Shown: positions 52,283-61,156, numbered from the stretch's first letter. The stretch is DNA of 64,000 nucleotides from Natrinema salinisoli (GCF_020405205.1 NZ_CP084471.1:49815-113814), one strand, 5' to 3'. Program-made: numbers and translations. The notes: generated by a model not told the origin, from the sequence alone.

Positions 52283-52907
52283 GCTCCTGAACGCGGGCCT
52301 CGATCGGCGTGGTCACCCCGTACCGCTCCTCGAGTTCGACTAGGGCTTCGTTCGCGAACGTGGCGAACTGATCGTCACCCAGGCGTTCAATCTGGGCTTC
52401 GAGTTCATCCCGGACGACGTCGTAATCGAGGCCGGCCTGCACGAGCATATTCATGTCCTCGATATCATCGTCGCGGCCTGCGATCAGTTTGAACAGGAAG
52501 ATATCCTCGTTGCTGACCAGCCGGACCGTCAGTCGATCCGTGTTGAGGAACAGATCGCTGCGCTCTTGCATGCCGTCGGTGAGCACGAGCTTGTTCGCGA
52601 CCTGCTGGTTGAAGATGTCGAGGCGACACCCATCGTCGTTCTCGACGCAGCTCGTCGCACCCAGCGCCCGATAATCTGGATCCAGCGACTGGATCTCCGC
52701 ATACCCGAGGTCCATCAGGATAGCCCACAGCTGGCCGTACGCGTCGCCATCTGGGACGACTAGGTCGATATCTTTCGTCGCCCCCTTGAGGTCGCGCAGC
52801 GACATCGCGCCACCACCGATCAGGTAGACGGTGAGCGGTTCAGATAGCCCATCCCCGATTCGTTGGAATTCGTTCTCTATGTACTCACGTCCGAAAGTTG
52901 GTCTCAT
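52104..52907 (-). CDS. Nucleotidyltransferase-fold protein (DUF6036/AbiEii-like) of a TA-type pair
   Basis: 267 residues. VYLIGGGAMSLRDLKGATKD with IDLVV is the NTase core (GG then DxD-like KDIDLV). FLFKLIAGRDDDIEDMNMLV is the conserved helix of this group. The last 70 residues are a small winged helix (MIVDELAAELELNTDEVHDR). Such NTases occur as toxins of type IV TA/Abi pairs with an HTH partner, here the overlapping gene 52904-53830 (4-bp overlap). Role inferred from pairing. Confidence 0.75.
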   Translation of the reverse strand: MRPTFGREYIENEFQRIGDGLSEPLTVYLIGGGAMSLRDLKGATKDIDLVVPDGDAYGQLWAILMDLGYAEIQSLDPDYRALGATSCVENDDGCRLDIFNQQVANKLVLTDGMQERSDLFLNTDRLTVRLVSNEDIFLFKLIAGRDDDIEDMNMLVQAGLDYDVVRDELEAQIERLGDDQFATFANEALVELEERYGVTTPIEARVQELTNRYYRGLEVLQALDEPMIVDELAAELELNTDEVHDRLAYLSTFDRVRRDGGTVRPVE

Positions 52908-53830
52908 TGTGATAGGTCTACCTCGTAGTCAGCCGCCAGCTCCTGGAACTCGTCCCACTCCGGGAGCCGGTCGTCGGCGACCTCGCCGTACGTCTTGAGG
53001 TAACGGAGCAAGGCGTCGATTTCGTCTTCGAGGTCATACTTCACCGCCTGCTCTCGGAGGTTCTCCTCGTCGACGTCGACGTGGCTGACCAGGAGGAGAC
53101 AATACGAGCGGTGACGGCTGCCATCGTCGATTAGCAGCGTGTGACAACACAGCTCCGCCGGCGAGACTTCGTCGAGTCCCTCGGAGTAGAAGTAGTAGCG
53201 GTGGTCGGTGAGCAGAAACTGGAGGTCGAAGGCTGCGAATCGAACGAGGCCGGTTTCGTGGAACCCCTCCGCGTCGATCTCCGTCTCGGCCTGGGCGAGG
53301 AATTCGTCGTAGTCCTCCCAGAGAATCGTGCCCTTCGGGGCGACGGATTCGAGGCGTTGGCGATGCAGATGGTGTGCGAGTTCACATGCGAACTCGTGGA
53401 GGCGATCGAAGTCGGCGTTGAAATCATAGCGGCCGTCGTCCGTGCCGACGAGACCACGGTCGCGAAACCGCTTGAGAACGCGGTTGACCGTGTTGCGGTA
53501 GTTGTCGCTCCGGTCGGCAATTTCGGAAACTGTCCGCGGCTGGTCGACGTAGTACAGCACCTCGAGCGCCTTGCCGGTCAGCAGCTCGGGGAAATCAATG
53601 TGGGAGTGCTGGCGGACGAGATCCTGGTAGCGTTCGACGGCGCGAGCATCCGACGGGACGACTCGTTTTCGGCGGCCGTCGCGTTCCGTGTAGACGAGCC
53701 CCTTCTCGACGAGGTCCCTGACGGCACGGGAGAGGTAGCTCTCGCTGTGGTTGAGCTTCGTCGCCAGCTCGGAGATCGTGTCGTCGCGGTCGACCGTGGC
53801 GAGGACCTCGAGTTCGATGCGCCGGAGCAC
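52904..53830 (-). CDS. HTH regulator/antitoxin of the NTase pair
   Basis: 308 residues from a GTG at 53830. A TATA box (TATATAA, 53854-53860) sits 27 bp upstream, so the transcript is leaderless; an upstream ATG at 53887 would lie before the promoter. Two winged-helix segments (DTISELATKLNHSESYLSRA; RTVSEIADRSDNYRNTVNRV) start the chain, and the rest is an acidic alpha/beta domain. A pair of arms around the TATA box suggests self-repression. It forms a coupled unit with the NTase gene. Confidence 0.75.
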   Translation of the reverse strand: MLRRIELEVLATVDRDDTISELATKLNHSESYLSRAVRDLVEKGLVYTERDGRRKRVVPSDARAVERYQDLVRQHSHIDFPELLTGKALEVLYYVDQPRTVSEIADRSDNYRNTVNRVLKRFRDRGLVGTDDGRYDFNADFDRLHEFACELAHHLHRQRLESVAPKGTILWEDYDEFLAQAETEIDAEGFHETGLVRFAAFDLQFLLTDHRYYFYSEGLDEVSPAELCCHTLLIDDGSRHRSYCLLLVSHVDVDEENLREQAVKYDLEDEIDALLRYLKTYGEVADDRLPEWDEFQELAADYEVDLSQ

Positions 53831-53844
53831 TGTGTAACATAGCA

Positions 53845-53870
53845 CGAAACTACTATATAAAGAAGTTTCG
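53845..53870 (-). promoter_or_regulatory. Operator-promoter of the HTH/NTase pair
   Basis: CGAAACT (53845-53851) and AGTTTCG (53864-53870) form perfect 7-bp arms around the TATA box at 53854-53860. This is typical of an autoregulated TA-type promoter. The block at 38401-38470 carries a decayed version. Confidence 0.65.
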
Positions 53871-53913
53871 AGTAGTGTTACAGCCAACAGGGTTGGAGCC
53901 GCTCCCCGTCGTC

Positions 53914-53954
53914 TTAACCAACAAAATTATAGATTAGCGGGTTATGTTGGTTAA
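53914..53954. promoter_or_regulatory. Inverted repeat TTAACCAACA ... TGTTGGTTAA, copy g
   Basis: Perfect 10-bp arms, starts 31 bp apart. A TATA-like AATTATAG (about 53927-53932) lies between the arms and the ATG at 53969 follows 14 bases after, so the repeat would cover both promoter edges. Confidence 0.85.
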
Positions 53955-53968
53955 CACGAGAGTCGCCG

Positions 53969-54280
53969 ATGTCCTACGAACCCCCGACCCCACCGGCGAA
54001 CATCCCGACGGAGATCGTCAACACGCTCAACGAGTCGCCTCCGGAGCAACTCCAAGATATTGCTACGTACGCTGAAGCGCTAGCCGAGCACAAGGAACGT
54101 GAGGCCCGTCTCGAGGAGTCGGCAGACCAAGAAGAAGTGGAGGAGCGACCGGATGACGTCCCTGCCAAAGCGACGATCACGATCAAGGAGATAAACGACA
54201 ATCGCTACTACTACTGGCAGTGGCGGGATGGGGAGAAGATTCGCTCCCAGTACAAAGGCCCGGTCAACCCGGACGAGTGA
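53969..54280 (+). CDS. DUF6788-like small protein
   Basis: 103 residues. An N-terminal helix pair (NIPTEIVNTLNESPPEQLQD, IATYAEALAEHKEREARLEE) and a C-terminal beta-hairpin (ITIKEINDNRYYYWQWRDGE, KIRSQYKGPV) match a small haloarchaeal family I associate with DUF6788. The WQWRDG-like hairpin is the conserved core; function unknown. It stands between the TA pair and the origin and is controlled by inverted repeat g. A truncated copy is at 38539. Confidence 0.7.
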   Translation: MSYEPPTPPANIPTEIVNTLNESPPEQLQDIATYAEALAEHKEREARLEESADQEEVEERPDDVPAKATITIKEINDNRYYYWQWRDGEKIRSQYKGPVNPDE

Positions 54281-54297
54281 AACTCGAAGAGGGAGGA

Positions 54298-54386
54298 CAC
54301 CCACCCCACGTTTCCGTCGTAACTGGATGTCGGTGGAGGGGATGAAGCTAATTTCGAGGGGATCACACCCCCCGCGTTTCCGTCGT
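54298..54386. repeat. Replication origin, left ORB cluster
   Basis: Two ORB-like repeats: CCCCACGTTTCCGTCG (54304-54319) and CCCCGCGTTTCCGTCG (about 54370-54385). They read in the opposite orientation to the repeats on the far side of the AT-rich stretch. The core (GGAAAC with a G-run, on the other strand) matches haloarchaeal origin recognition boxes. Confidence 0.8.
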
Positions 54387-54687
54387 TTCTCCACGACGGC
54401 GTAGGGAGAGGCTACGATTAGTACTATGCAGCCACTAATTATGTTGGCCTAGTAATCTAGAATTGTGCCAATTTCTGCAATACATAGATTAAAGTATCAC
54501 AGCCGTAAAACGTCCATTAAGTGTATTTTAGTCAAAGAGGGGGCGAAGTAGTTTGCCCCCTCAGATGAAACAATCCTTTCCAGCTGCTTCTAGAGACAGT
54601 CAGCCATAGACGGTTAAGCCGCTCTCGTCTTGGTTCTATCGTCGTGAACATCTTCTTCGAGTCCCCTTCCCCACCCGTTCAGTGATT
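54387..54687. other. AT-rich region between ORB clusters, likely duplex-unwinding element
   Basis: A low-G+C stretch (about 54415-54535) with no gene, between ORB clusters of opposite orientation, as expected for an origin core. At 54536-54562 a perfect GAGGGGGC/GCCCCCTC hairpin interrupts it. Confidence 0.6.
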
Positions 54688-54865
54688 ACGACGGAAACGT
54701 GGGGTGTGTGGGTTCGGGATTCGAGATCGTGGCCACGCTCTCGTCTGCGGATTTCCTATCTCACGTCGGAAACGCGGCTATATTGTTAGCAATCCAATTC
54801 CACCGAATTACGGCATTTTACTGCTGATATCGGACAAGGAACGTCGGAAACGTGGGGTGGTGTGG
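54688..54865. repeat. Replication origin, right ORB cluster and orc promoter
   Basis: ACGACGGAAACGTGGGGTGTG (54688-54708, weaker flanks), ACGTCGGAAACGCGG (54763-54777) and ACGTCGGAAACGTGGGGTGG (54841-54860). All are inverted relative to the left cluster. A TATA-like ATTTATA lies 5 bp after the last one, 30 bp before the orc gene, so Orc may repress its own gene. Confidence 0.8.
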
Positions 54866-54909
54866 TCCACTAGATTTATACTCCCCCCGCTCACACCGTG
54901 TGATATTCA

Positions 54910-56142
54910 ATGACGCCCGACTCTTCACCCAGTTCTGTCGACGATCCACTCTTTGAATCTGGGCATCGTATCTTCGCGAACAAGGATCTCCTGAAAATCG
55001 GCCACGTTCCGGAAGCTGACCGGATCGTCGGTCGCGACGAAGAAATCTCGAAACTCGCAAAACGACTCAATGGCGCTGTCTACGGATACTCCCCGGAGAA
55101 CGTGATGATCTACGGAAAAACAGGGACGGGTAAATCTCTCGTTTCAAAACACGTCTGTCAACGAGCTCAAAATGCCGCTCAGGATGGCGTCGAGATTGGA
55201 ACAGCGTATATTGACTGTGCAGAAGACAATACCGAGACCCAAGCAATCTCCTCACTTGCCGCGAAGTTGAACGATGAATCTTCTACTGGAATCACCGTCC
55301 CTCATACCGGCCTCAGTACGTCGAAATACTACAAACTCCTCTGGAAGACGCTCGACGCTCAATTCGATTCTGTGATCATCATCCTGGACGAGATCGACTT
55401 GATGAACGATGACAGCGTGCTGATGAAGCTATCGCGCGCTGAGGAGGCAGGGAAAATTGACTGTAGCGTCGGTGTCATCGCGATCAGCAACAAGATCCAG
55501 TACGTCGACAACGTGAACGAGCGCGTAAAAAGCAGCTTCCAACACAAGGAGCTGTTCTTCAAGCCATACGACGCCGACCAACTCCGGGAGATCATGTTCA
55601 ATCGTGAGGACGCCTTCCAGGACGGCGTCCTTTCCGGGGACGTGATTCCGCTCTCAGCTGCCTTCGCCGCACAGGAGCACGGCGATGCTCGAAAGGCGAT
55701 CGATATTCTTCGCCACGCTGGGGAGGTCGCCTATGAGGCCGGGGCAGAGCAAGTGACGGAGGAACACGTCCGCCAGGCGCAGCAACACGCCGAAAAGGAC
55801 CGGTTCAGAGAACTCGTGAACGGCGCACCCACGCAGGCAAAGGCGGCGTTGCTGGCGCTAACGGAACTGAGCGTCAACAGCACCGATGATGCTTTCCTCA
55901 CGAGCCAGGTGTACGACCAGTACGAACGGATCTGCAACCATCTCGATATGGATATCCTCTCTGTCCGTCGGTTCCGCGACATCCTGAAAGAGCAAGCCTT
56001 TCTCGGGGTTGTCGAAATCGAGAAGATTAACAAGGGGAGTGCGGGCGGCATCCATCTCCAGAACCGACTCATCGAAGATCCCCAGGTTGTCCGCGAAACA
56101 ATCCTCGAGGACAGCCGGATGCAGGACTGGATCCGCGAGTAG
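54910..56142 (+). CDS. cdc6: Orc1/Cdc6 replication initiator
   Basis: 410 residues. Walker A GKTGTGKS is at 69-76 and Walker B IIILDEID at 157-163; sensor 1 is IAISNKI and sensor 2 lies around GDARKAIDILR. The C-terminal winged helix (about 305-400: FLTSQVYDQYERICNHLDMD, SVRRFRDILKEQAFLGVVEI) binds ORB sequences. As an AAA+ ATPase it should recognise the flanking repeats and start replication. ORBs on both sides make this a self-contained replicon. Confidence 0.95.
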   Translation: MTPDSSPSSVDDPLFESGHRIFANKDLLKIGHVPEADRIVGRDEEISKLAKRLNGAVYGYSPENVMIYGKTGTGKSLVSKHVCQRAQNAAQDGVEIGTAYIDCAEDNTETQAISSLAAKLNDESSTGITVPHTGLSTSKYYKLLWKTLDAQFDSVIIILDEIDLMNDDSVLMKLSRAEEAGKIDCSVGVIAISNKIQYVDNVNERVKSSFQHKELFFKPYDADQLREIMFNREDAFQDGVLSGDVIPLSAAFAAQEHGDARKAIDILRHAGEVAYEAGAEQVTEEHVRQAQQHAEKDRFRELVNGAPTQAKAALLALTELSVNSTDDAFLTSQVYDQYERICNHLDMDILSVRRFRDILKEQAFLGVVEIEKINKGSAGGIHLQNRLIEDPQVVRETILEDSRMQDWIRE

Positions 56143-56168
56143 AGCCCCCTACTACTGAGTAGGTACGG

Positions 56169-56277
56169 ACGACGGAAATCTGGGGTGGGGCGTGAGGAAA
56201 CGACGGAAACGAGGGGGGTCGAAAATTACGTCGGAAACGTGGGGTTGGATCGAAACGACGGAAGTCAGGGGTGGGGA
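56169..56277. repeat. Replication origin, ORB repeats downstream of orc
   Basis: Four repeats of the same type and orientation: GACGGAAATCTGGGGTGGGG (56171-56190), ACGACGGAAACGAGGGGGGT (56200-56219), ACGTCGGAAACGTGGGGTTG (56228-56247), ACGACGGAAGTCAGGGGTGG (56256-56275). Positions are approximate to 1-2 bases. Confidence 0.75.
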
Positions 56278-56280
56278 CTA

Positions 56281-56790
56281 CTACGACAATTCGTCGGTGG
56301 CCCCGAACGAGCTCAAAACGTCGTGTCTCTCGGCTGAGAGCTCTCGACGAATGTCGGATCGGTCCCACCCGAACGGTGAAAGCACGCCCTCGACAGCTCT
56401 GACCAGCTGCGTCTCGTAGTACGAGGCGTCGTAGGCCTCGATCTCTTCGTGGGCGAGGGCGACACGGTCTCGCGAAGATTTCTTGTCGTCGACGACCGCG
56501 TACTCGATATCCTGTCCCGGGTGAACTGCCAGATCCTGCTTGCGCGCCCGTTTCAAGGCTGCCACGTTCTGGGTATTCTGTGAGTAGCCTTCCAAGGACT
56601 TGGAGACACAATTCCGCTCGACGAGTCCTCTGATTTTGAAGTCATCTTCGCCGGCGACCTTCCCGAACTACTTCGTTAGCGCGCCGGCGTCGCTCTTGCG
56701 CTGCGGGACGAACGCCACACAGTCGTAGTGAGCCTCGTGTTCGAGCCGAATCTCGACGCACTCGGTGATCGCCGTCGCGAGCGCCTCGAG
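56281..56790 (-). pseudogene. C-terminal fragment of a family B DNA polymerase
   Basis: On the minus strand the frame reads VEIRLEHEAHYDCVAFVPQR and KSDAGALTK, a TAG in place of a Tyr codon, then FGKVAGEDDFKIRGLVERN, and finally AALKRARKQDLAVHPGQDIE and EIEAYDASYYETQLVRAVEG to a stop. These are the palm (YD.V....DS) and thumb blocks of archaeal PolB. The in-frame stop and missing exonuclease and N-terminal domains make it a pseudogene. Confidence 0.75.
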
Positions 56791-56940
56791 GAGGTTGTGC
56801 TGCTCCATCTTCGAGAGGTACGTGCGGATAGTCCGTTTCGTCCGTGAGTCGTCGACCTTCTCGGTATAGCGGTCGTGAATCTCGCTCGGCCCGAGAGGTC
56901 CGTGCTCGAGAGTATTGTGATCATCGGCGGCTCTCGATCC
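56791..56940 (-). pseudogene. C-terminal winged-helix fragment of an Orc1/Cdc6 gene
   Basis: The minus-strand frame LEHGPLGPSEIHDRYTEKVD, then DSRTKRTIRTYLSKMEQHNL, is the Orc1 C-terminal winged helix. At LLEAL it joins directly to PolB sequence. The fragment differs from the intact orc at 54910, so it comes from another initiator gene. Confidence 0.65.
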
Positions 56941-57149
56941 GAAGACATCTCAAGAGCTATTCTTTGATCACAAGGCGATGAACTGCACTGAACCAACGGT
57001 CCAGAATCACCAGTACCGTACGAACCACTCCATCGACTAGTTCAGTAAGATACTGAGTTACCGGTCATTGGGATGATCATAGCACAAATAGACGATAGAG
57101 GACAGTAAGCCTCGGTCAAATATCTACGAACGGTTGCATCAGCTTCCGA

Positions 57150-57584
57150 TTATCCCGATTGAGTCCGCCGGAGTCTCTCCTTTATTTCGCTCGACGAAAC
57201 TATCTGGTTATCTTCCTCCGGTTCGAACGCACTAATTCGAACGACACGGATATCGGGGTGGCCATGTTCAGCGAGCGTCGTTTCGAGTTCGTCAACGTCG
57301 AAGGTCTGGTCGTGTCCAAGCGTGATGACATCTGGGTCAATCTGGTTTACCGTCTCGAAAATCGATCCTTCAGAACCGAGAACGGCCTCGTCAACGACTT
57401 TGAGAGCGTCCACGATCTGCCGGCGTGCTTCCTCGTCCATAAAGAGATTTTTCTTTTCGCTCACCCGAGAGTCTCGACTAATGACGACGTAGAGTTCCTC
57501 TCCTAGTTTCCTGCTTTCTTGTAGATAGTGCAAATGACCAGGATGAAGAATGTCGAATGTACCCTGCGCCATTATTCGAGCCAT
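57150..57584 (-). CDS. ribL: Archaeal FAD synthetase RibL
   Basis: 144 residues, the usual length. GTFDILHPGHLHYL carries the HxGH motif of the cytidylyltransferase superfamily. NQIDPDVITLGHDQTF and the C-terminal SSSEIKERLRRT complete the family pattern. RibL transfers AMP from ATP to FMN to give FAD. It is a core metabolism gene, so its presence suggests a chromosomal insertion region or a megaplasmid carrying essential genes. It is followed by gene-poor sequence. Confidence 0.92.
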   Translation of the reverse strand: MARIMAQGTFDILHPGHLHYLQESRKLGEELYVVISRDSRVSEKKNLFMDEEARRQIVDALKVVDEAVLGSEGSIFETVNQIDPDVITLGHDQTFDVDELETTLAEHGHPDIRVVRISAFEPEEDNQIVSSSEIKERLRRTQSG

Positions 57585-57861
57585 GTTGTAATTACAGTAG
57601 CATACTCCATAATTACTTCGGCTACATTAACGAACACCGATATTGCGAAGATATGGCAATACCCCGTACGATTCAGTGTCAATAACAGCAAACAATGTCA
57701 GGATTCAAGCACACCGTTTCTCCGACAATCTGCACGGACGGACGGTACATATGTTCGAAAATCACTACGTCAGCACCTGAAACGAAGTTGCGTGGCGTGG
57801 CCAATGTGAGTCAGTAGAGTGGCGAGACAATGGTTTTCTCGCCGCCGAGCGACATAGGAGT

Positions 57862-58101
57862 ATGGAGTCAGTCCCATTCGATTTCGAAGACCTCTTTGAG
57901 CGGCCATCGTACAGCGTCGTTACGACCCTGTTCCCCAAGGTATTCCTCATCAAACAGTCGTCTGGGTCGAGCACCAGTGAAGAGATAATTTACGGTGACG
58001 TCGAGGGCGACGATCCCCGTACAGTAATATTCAGTTCGAGATCAGAACAGCCCCAGGGAAATAATCGAGAGGGAGTGTGTTGGTCGTCTGTCGCGTCTTA
58101 G
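57862..58101 (+). CDS. Doubtful 79-residue ORF
   Basis: MESVPFDFEDLFERPSYSVV and TTLFPKVFLIKQ look somewhat protein-like, but the end does not. It overlaps the convergent oxidoreductase gene by 4 bp. No family recognised, and the surrounding 57585-57861 holds no other gene. Confidence 0.3.
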   Translation: MESVPFDFEDLFERPSYSVVTTLFPKVFLIKQSSGSSTSEEIIYGDVEGDDPRTVIFSSRSEQPQGNNREGVCWSSVAS

Positions 58102-58736
58102 TAGCCGACGGCGAGCTGGGTGTGAATCGCGTCGTTGTTTTCGAGTTCGTCAACGAAGGCGACGGCGAAGTCTTCCATCGAGATGCGGCTTTCGCCGTCT
58201 TCATTGGCAACGAGCTGTCCTTCCGCCGTTCGGTACTCGCCCGTTCGCTCCCCCGGTTCGATCTGTGCTGGCGGTGCGATATACGACCACTGGAGGTCAT
58301 CAACATCGCGGATGACTTCCCAGGCGTCGATGTGTGCCTCCGCGAGCGGCACAAGTTCGTCCGGGAACTCGTCGGTTGTGACGAGCTGTGTGTCCGGCCC
58401 GACGTTCAAACCGCCCGCACCGCCCGTCCAGACGAACCGATCAACATCCGTCTGTCGGAGTCCCTCGATAAGTGCTTCCGCCATCTTGGGGATGATTTCG
58501 GCGCCTTCATCTCCAGATGGACCAAGCGCCGATGCGACGGCGTCGTGTCCCGCAGCAAGTTCCGCGATCTCATCGGGGTTGGTCGCATCTCCAGCGACCG
58601 CCTTGAAGTCCGCGTCGTCGATTTTGTCGATTTCGCCGCTTCGGGAGATGCCAGTCACATCGTGGTCGCGTTCGAGGAGTTCGTTTGCAATTCGGTGGCC
58701 GATTCGTCCGCTTGCACCGAGTAGTAGTACGTTCAT
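58098..58736 (-). CDS. NAD(P)-binding SDR/NmrA-like oxidoreductase
   Basis: 212 residues from the ATG at 58736; the start at 58799 adds a non-conserved tail and lies in the promoter region. MNVLLLGASGRIGHRIANEL is the Rossmann GxxGxxG motif. VASALGPSGDEGAEIIPKMA and DRFVWTGGAGGLNVGPDTQL follow the atypical-SDR/NmrA pattern. It is probably a quinone- or flavin-type reductase or an NADPH sensor. It is divergent from an HxlR regulator, which in many prokaryotes controls such genes. Confidence 0.8.
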   Translation of the reverse strand: MNVLLLGASGRIGHRIANELLERDHDVTGISRSGEIDKIDDADFKAVAGDATNPDEIAELAAGHDAVASALGPSGDEGAEIIPKMAEALIEGLRQTDVDRFVWTGGAGGLNVGPDTQLVTTDEFPDELVPLAEAHIDAWEVIRDVDDLQWSYIAPPAQIEPGERTGEYRTAEGQLVANEDGESRISMEDFAVAFVDELENNDAIHTQLAVGY

Positions 58737-58870
58737 TGGGTTATGTGGATTTTTGGTAGTCGTCTGGCGATTCGTGACAGGTGCCGCAGCCTCGGTCACA
58801 CTTTCACACCTGGTATTAGAACGTGACCTTGATAAGCTTCAGCGAACATAGATATGACCAAGTCACATCA

Positions 58871-59209
58871 ATGTCATCGGACTCATCCCTCGAAGAAAAA
58901 TACGGTAGTTGCCCCGTGCTCAGGACCCTCGAAGAAGTCGGCTCTCGATGGCGAATGTCCGTAATTCACGTCCTCCGAGAGGGAGATCTCCGGTTTAACG
59001 AGATTAAGCGAGCGACGGATGCAAATTCACAAACGTTGTCTCGCGTGCTGGACGATCTCGAAGAGAAAGAATACGTCGAACGGCGGGTGGAAGAAGAAAG
59101 TCCAGTCGCGGTTCATTACTCGTTGACGCCAAAAGGTGAAGACCTGCTCTCCGCGTTCGACAAAATTTATGAGTGGGGCGAAAAATGGCTGGACAGCCAG
59201 AATGATTAA
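58871..59209 (+). CDS. HxlR-family transcriptional regulator
   Basis: 112 residues from the ATG at 58871. The start at 58823 is too close to the promoter of the divergent gene. CPVLRTLEEVGSRWRMSVIH, LREGDLRFNEIKRATDANSQ and LDDLEEKEYVERRVEEESPV are the HxlR winged helix with its conserved Cys and the Trp-Arg pair. It probably controls the divergent NmrA-like oxidoreductase in response to electrophiles or redox change. Confidence 0.85.
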   Translation: MSSDSSLEEKYGSCPVLRTLEEVGSRWRMSVIHVLREGDLRFNEIKRATDANSQTLSRVLDDLEEKEYVERRVEEESPVAVHYSLTPKGEDLLSAFDKIYEWGEKWLDSQND

Positions 59210-59429
59210 GTACAGCAGGGTGAATTGGAATATCTATCTCATAGTTGATTATCCATATTGAGACGCCTGGAATCAGATTTTCCAAATTAGGATCGGAACG
59301 GAATCTTAGCTGAGCCAGTATTTGACCAACATTTGATGAGTATCCCGGGGTCGAAACTGTCCTCGAAAGAGCGGACGCTTGTAGAGCGTGAAATATACGA
59401 TATAAGTTTCTGATAGCCAATGAGACCGA

Positions 59430-60374
59430 TTACACGAACGCAAACTCAACAGCAACTAATAACAGGATCAGTAGCGAGGTGAAGAGAGTCGAAACCAAGT
59501 AGAACGGGATGTAGAAGAGATATCGAAAGGGACGGCCCCATGAGGCTTCTGCGTAGACGTGATCAATGTGTTCGAACAGATATGCCCAGTTTCTCATCGC
59601 GATAGCAAAGAACACTGCCGTGCCATTCAGCAAGAACCTCTCAATAAAACTGTTTCCAGGTAACTCTCCAGCGAAATCATACACCTCACCCACTAGCGGC
59701 AACATCCCAAGAAGTCGTGTAAGAGCGCTCAAAACCCCTCCTTCAGACACTCCCTCGATAACGTGTTCCTCGAACGTCGACATATACCCCATCCGATTCA
59801 ACACTTCCTCGAGACCAATAACGAAAATAATCACCGCAGCAAAGAACCCAGCACCGAACACTAGCCATTTCACCGTGTTCCGCTCAGAATCAACGTAAAT
59901 CTCCTCGACAGATCGATCTGATGCTTCTGCTTTCGGTGTCGGATCTTCGTTCACGTGCGGTGGGGTGTACTGATTCCAATACTTTGGGAGAGTTTTCCGC
60001 ATCCAGTACAGAATTCGAAGAAAGTACACAGCGATGAGCGCGATCACGAGAACAATGGTGGCGATCACAGAGAGTTCAATGATGATGTTGGTTCGTGACG
60101 AAAGGTCGCCAGCTGAAGGGATGATAGAGAATTCGTCAAGAAGTATCCAGATGAACGCGGGAAGGATCGCAAGGAAAAACGCAGCTGAGAACCCGGCGAA
60201 ACGACGCCATGCTAAGATAGCGTGGGCTCGTAGTCGCTCTCGCGTTGGAAGTGTGGAAAATAGTCTCGAGACGAGGAATCCGATGACGGATCGGATCGCG
60301 TGTTTGATGTGGGAACGAACGAAGGACGCACCATCTCGAACTCGTGGTGGAATGGGAATGGATGGCCGCCACAT
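59430..60374 (-). CDS. Membrane protein with four hydrophobic segments
   Basis: 314 residues. Hydrophobic helices occur near 55-75 (FSAAFFLAILPAFIWILLDE), 95-115 (IELSVIATIVLVIALIAVYF), 172-190 (WLVFGAGFFAAVIIFVIGLE) and near the C-terminus (LVSTLFTSLLILLLVAVEFA). No catalytic motif recognised. It is monocistronic, and its role is unknown. Confidence 0.65.
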   Translation of the reverse strand: MWRPSIPIPPRVRDGASFVRSHIKHAIRSVIGFLVSRLFSTLPTRERLRAHAILAWRRFAGFSAAFFLAILPAFIWILLDEFSIIPSAGDLSSRTNIIIELSVIATIVLVIALIAVYFLRILYWMRKTLPKYWNQYTPPHVNEDPTPKAEASDRSVEEIYVDSERNTVKWLVFGAGFFAAVIIFVIGLEEVLNRMGYMSTFEEHVIEGVSEGGVLSALTRLLGMLPLVGEVYDFAGELPGNSFIERFLLNGTAVFFAIAMRNWAYLFEHIDHVYAEASWGRPFRYLFYIPFYLVSTLFTSLLILLLVAVEFAFV

Positions 60375-60504
60375 AATGATATGCGGACAAGTACGAATAT
60401 GGAGTATTTCTTTCTAACTGTTATAGCGAGCGATAATACTGCGATATGAAAGGACTATTTGAGAACCGAACAGTTTAGGATTCGATGGATCAGTAGTGGC
60501 GATA

Positions 60505-61089
60505 ATGCCTGTCGATGGGTTCGGTACGTCCGACCTCAATCTTTTCATAAGCCTGCTCATTCTTATCGTGAGTGCGTTCACTCTGTGGTGGGGGCATCTA
60601 CGGGAGCATCGATCCAGTGTCGAACTGCAATCAGCGGAAGCTCCCTCGAAGAAGGGTGGGTTTGGAGGTGGGAGAGTGGCAGTGGACGATAGAGCATATT
60701 GGAAAGGTAAGGATTATCTTCGGCTTTCTAATACGGGCGAGAAAGGCGCGTTCATTCACTCGATTGATCACCAGTTGCTTTCGTTCCGAAAGGAAAACGG
60801 GGAAGAGTTCAGTGATCCTCCTGCTGAAATCACTAGGGAGAGACGCAGACTTCAGCAGGAAATCGAACCGGGTCAGAATATTGTGTATGATCCTCAATTG
60901 AAACTCAGGCCCGAGGAGAATGTCGGGCCGCTCGTTGAGCATGATGTTGCGATTGTCCACCATACGATGGTTGTTGAGGATAACAAGGGGTCGTATGAAG
61001 TGAGTCACACGTCGGAAATGCATCTCAATGGCCCGAGAAATATAGATGAAAAATGGGAAAAGCACCAACAGCAGCGACTCGAGGAATAG
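60505..61089 (+). CDS. Membrane-anchored hypothetical protein
   Basis: 194 residues from the ATG at 60505 (an in-frame GTG lies at 60496). One N-terminal helix (LNLFISLLILIVSAFTLWWG) anchors a soluble, charged domain outside or inside. The domain (SIDHQLLSFRKENGEEFSDP, NIVYDPQLKLRPEENVGPLV) is beta-rich. No family recognised. It is divergent from the previous gene by 130 bp. Confidence 0.6.
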   Translation: MPVDGFGTSDLNLFISLLILIVSAFTLWWGHLREHRSSVELQSAEAPSKKGGFGGGRVAVDDRAYWKGKDYLRLSNTGEKGAFIHSIDHQLLSFRKENGEEFSDPPAEITRERRRLQQEIEPGQNIVYDPQLKLRPEENVGPLVEHDVAIVHHTMVVEDNKGSYEVSHTSEMHLNGPRNIDEKWEKHQQQRLEE

Positions 61090-61156
61090 CCCCCAATGTG
61101 AACACTGGTCGATGCGATCATAGCTGCCTTTTCGGAGTTATTTGTTGTTCAGATGA

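Noticed and set aside
57862..58101. A firm gene call between ribL and the oxidoreductase
   Set aside because: Only the first 30 residues look coding; kept as a low-confidence entry.
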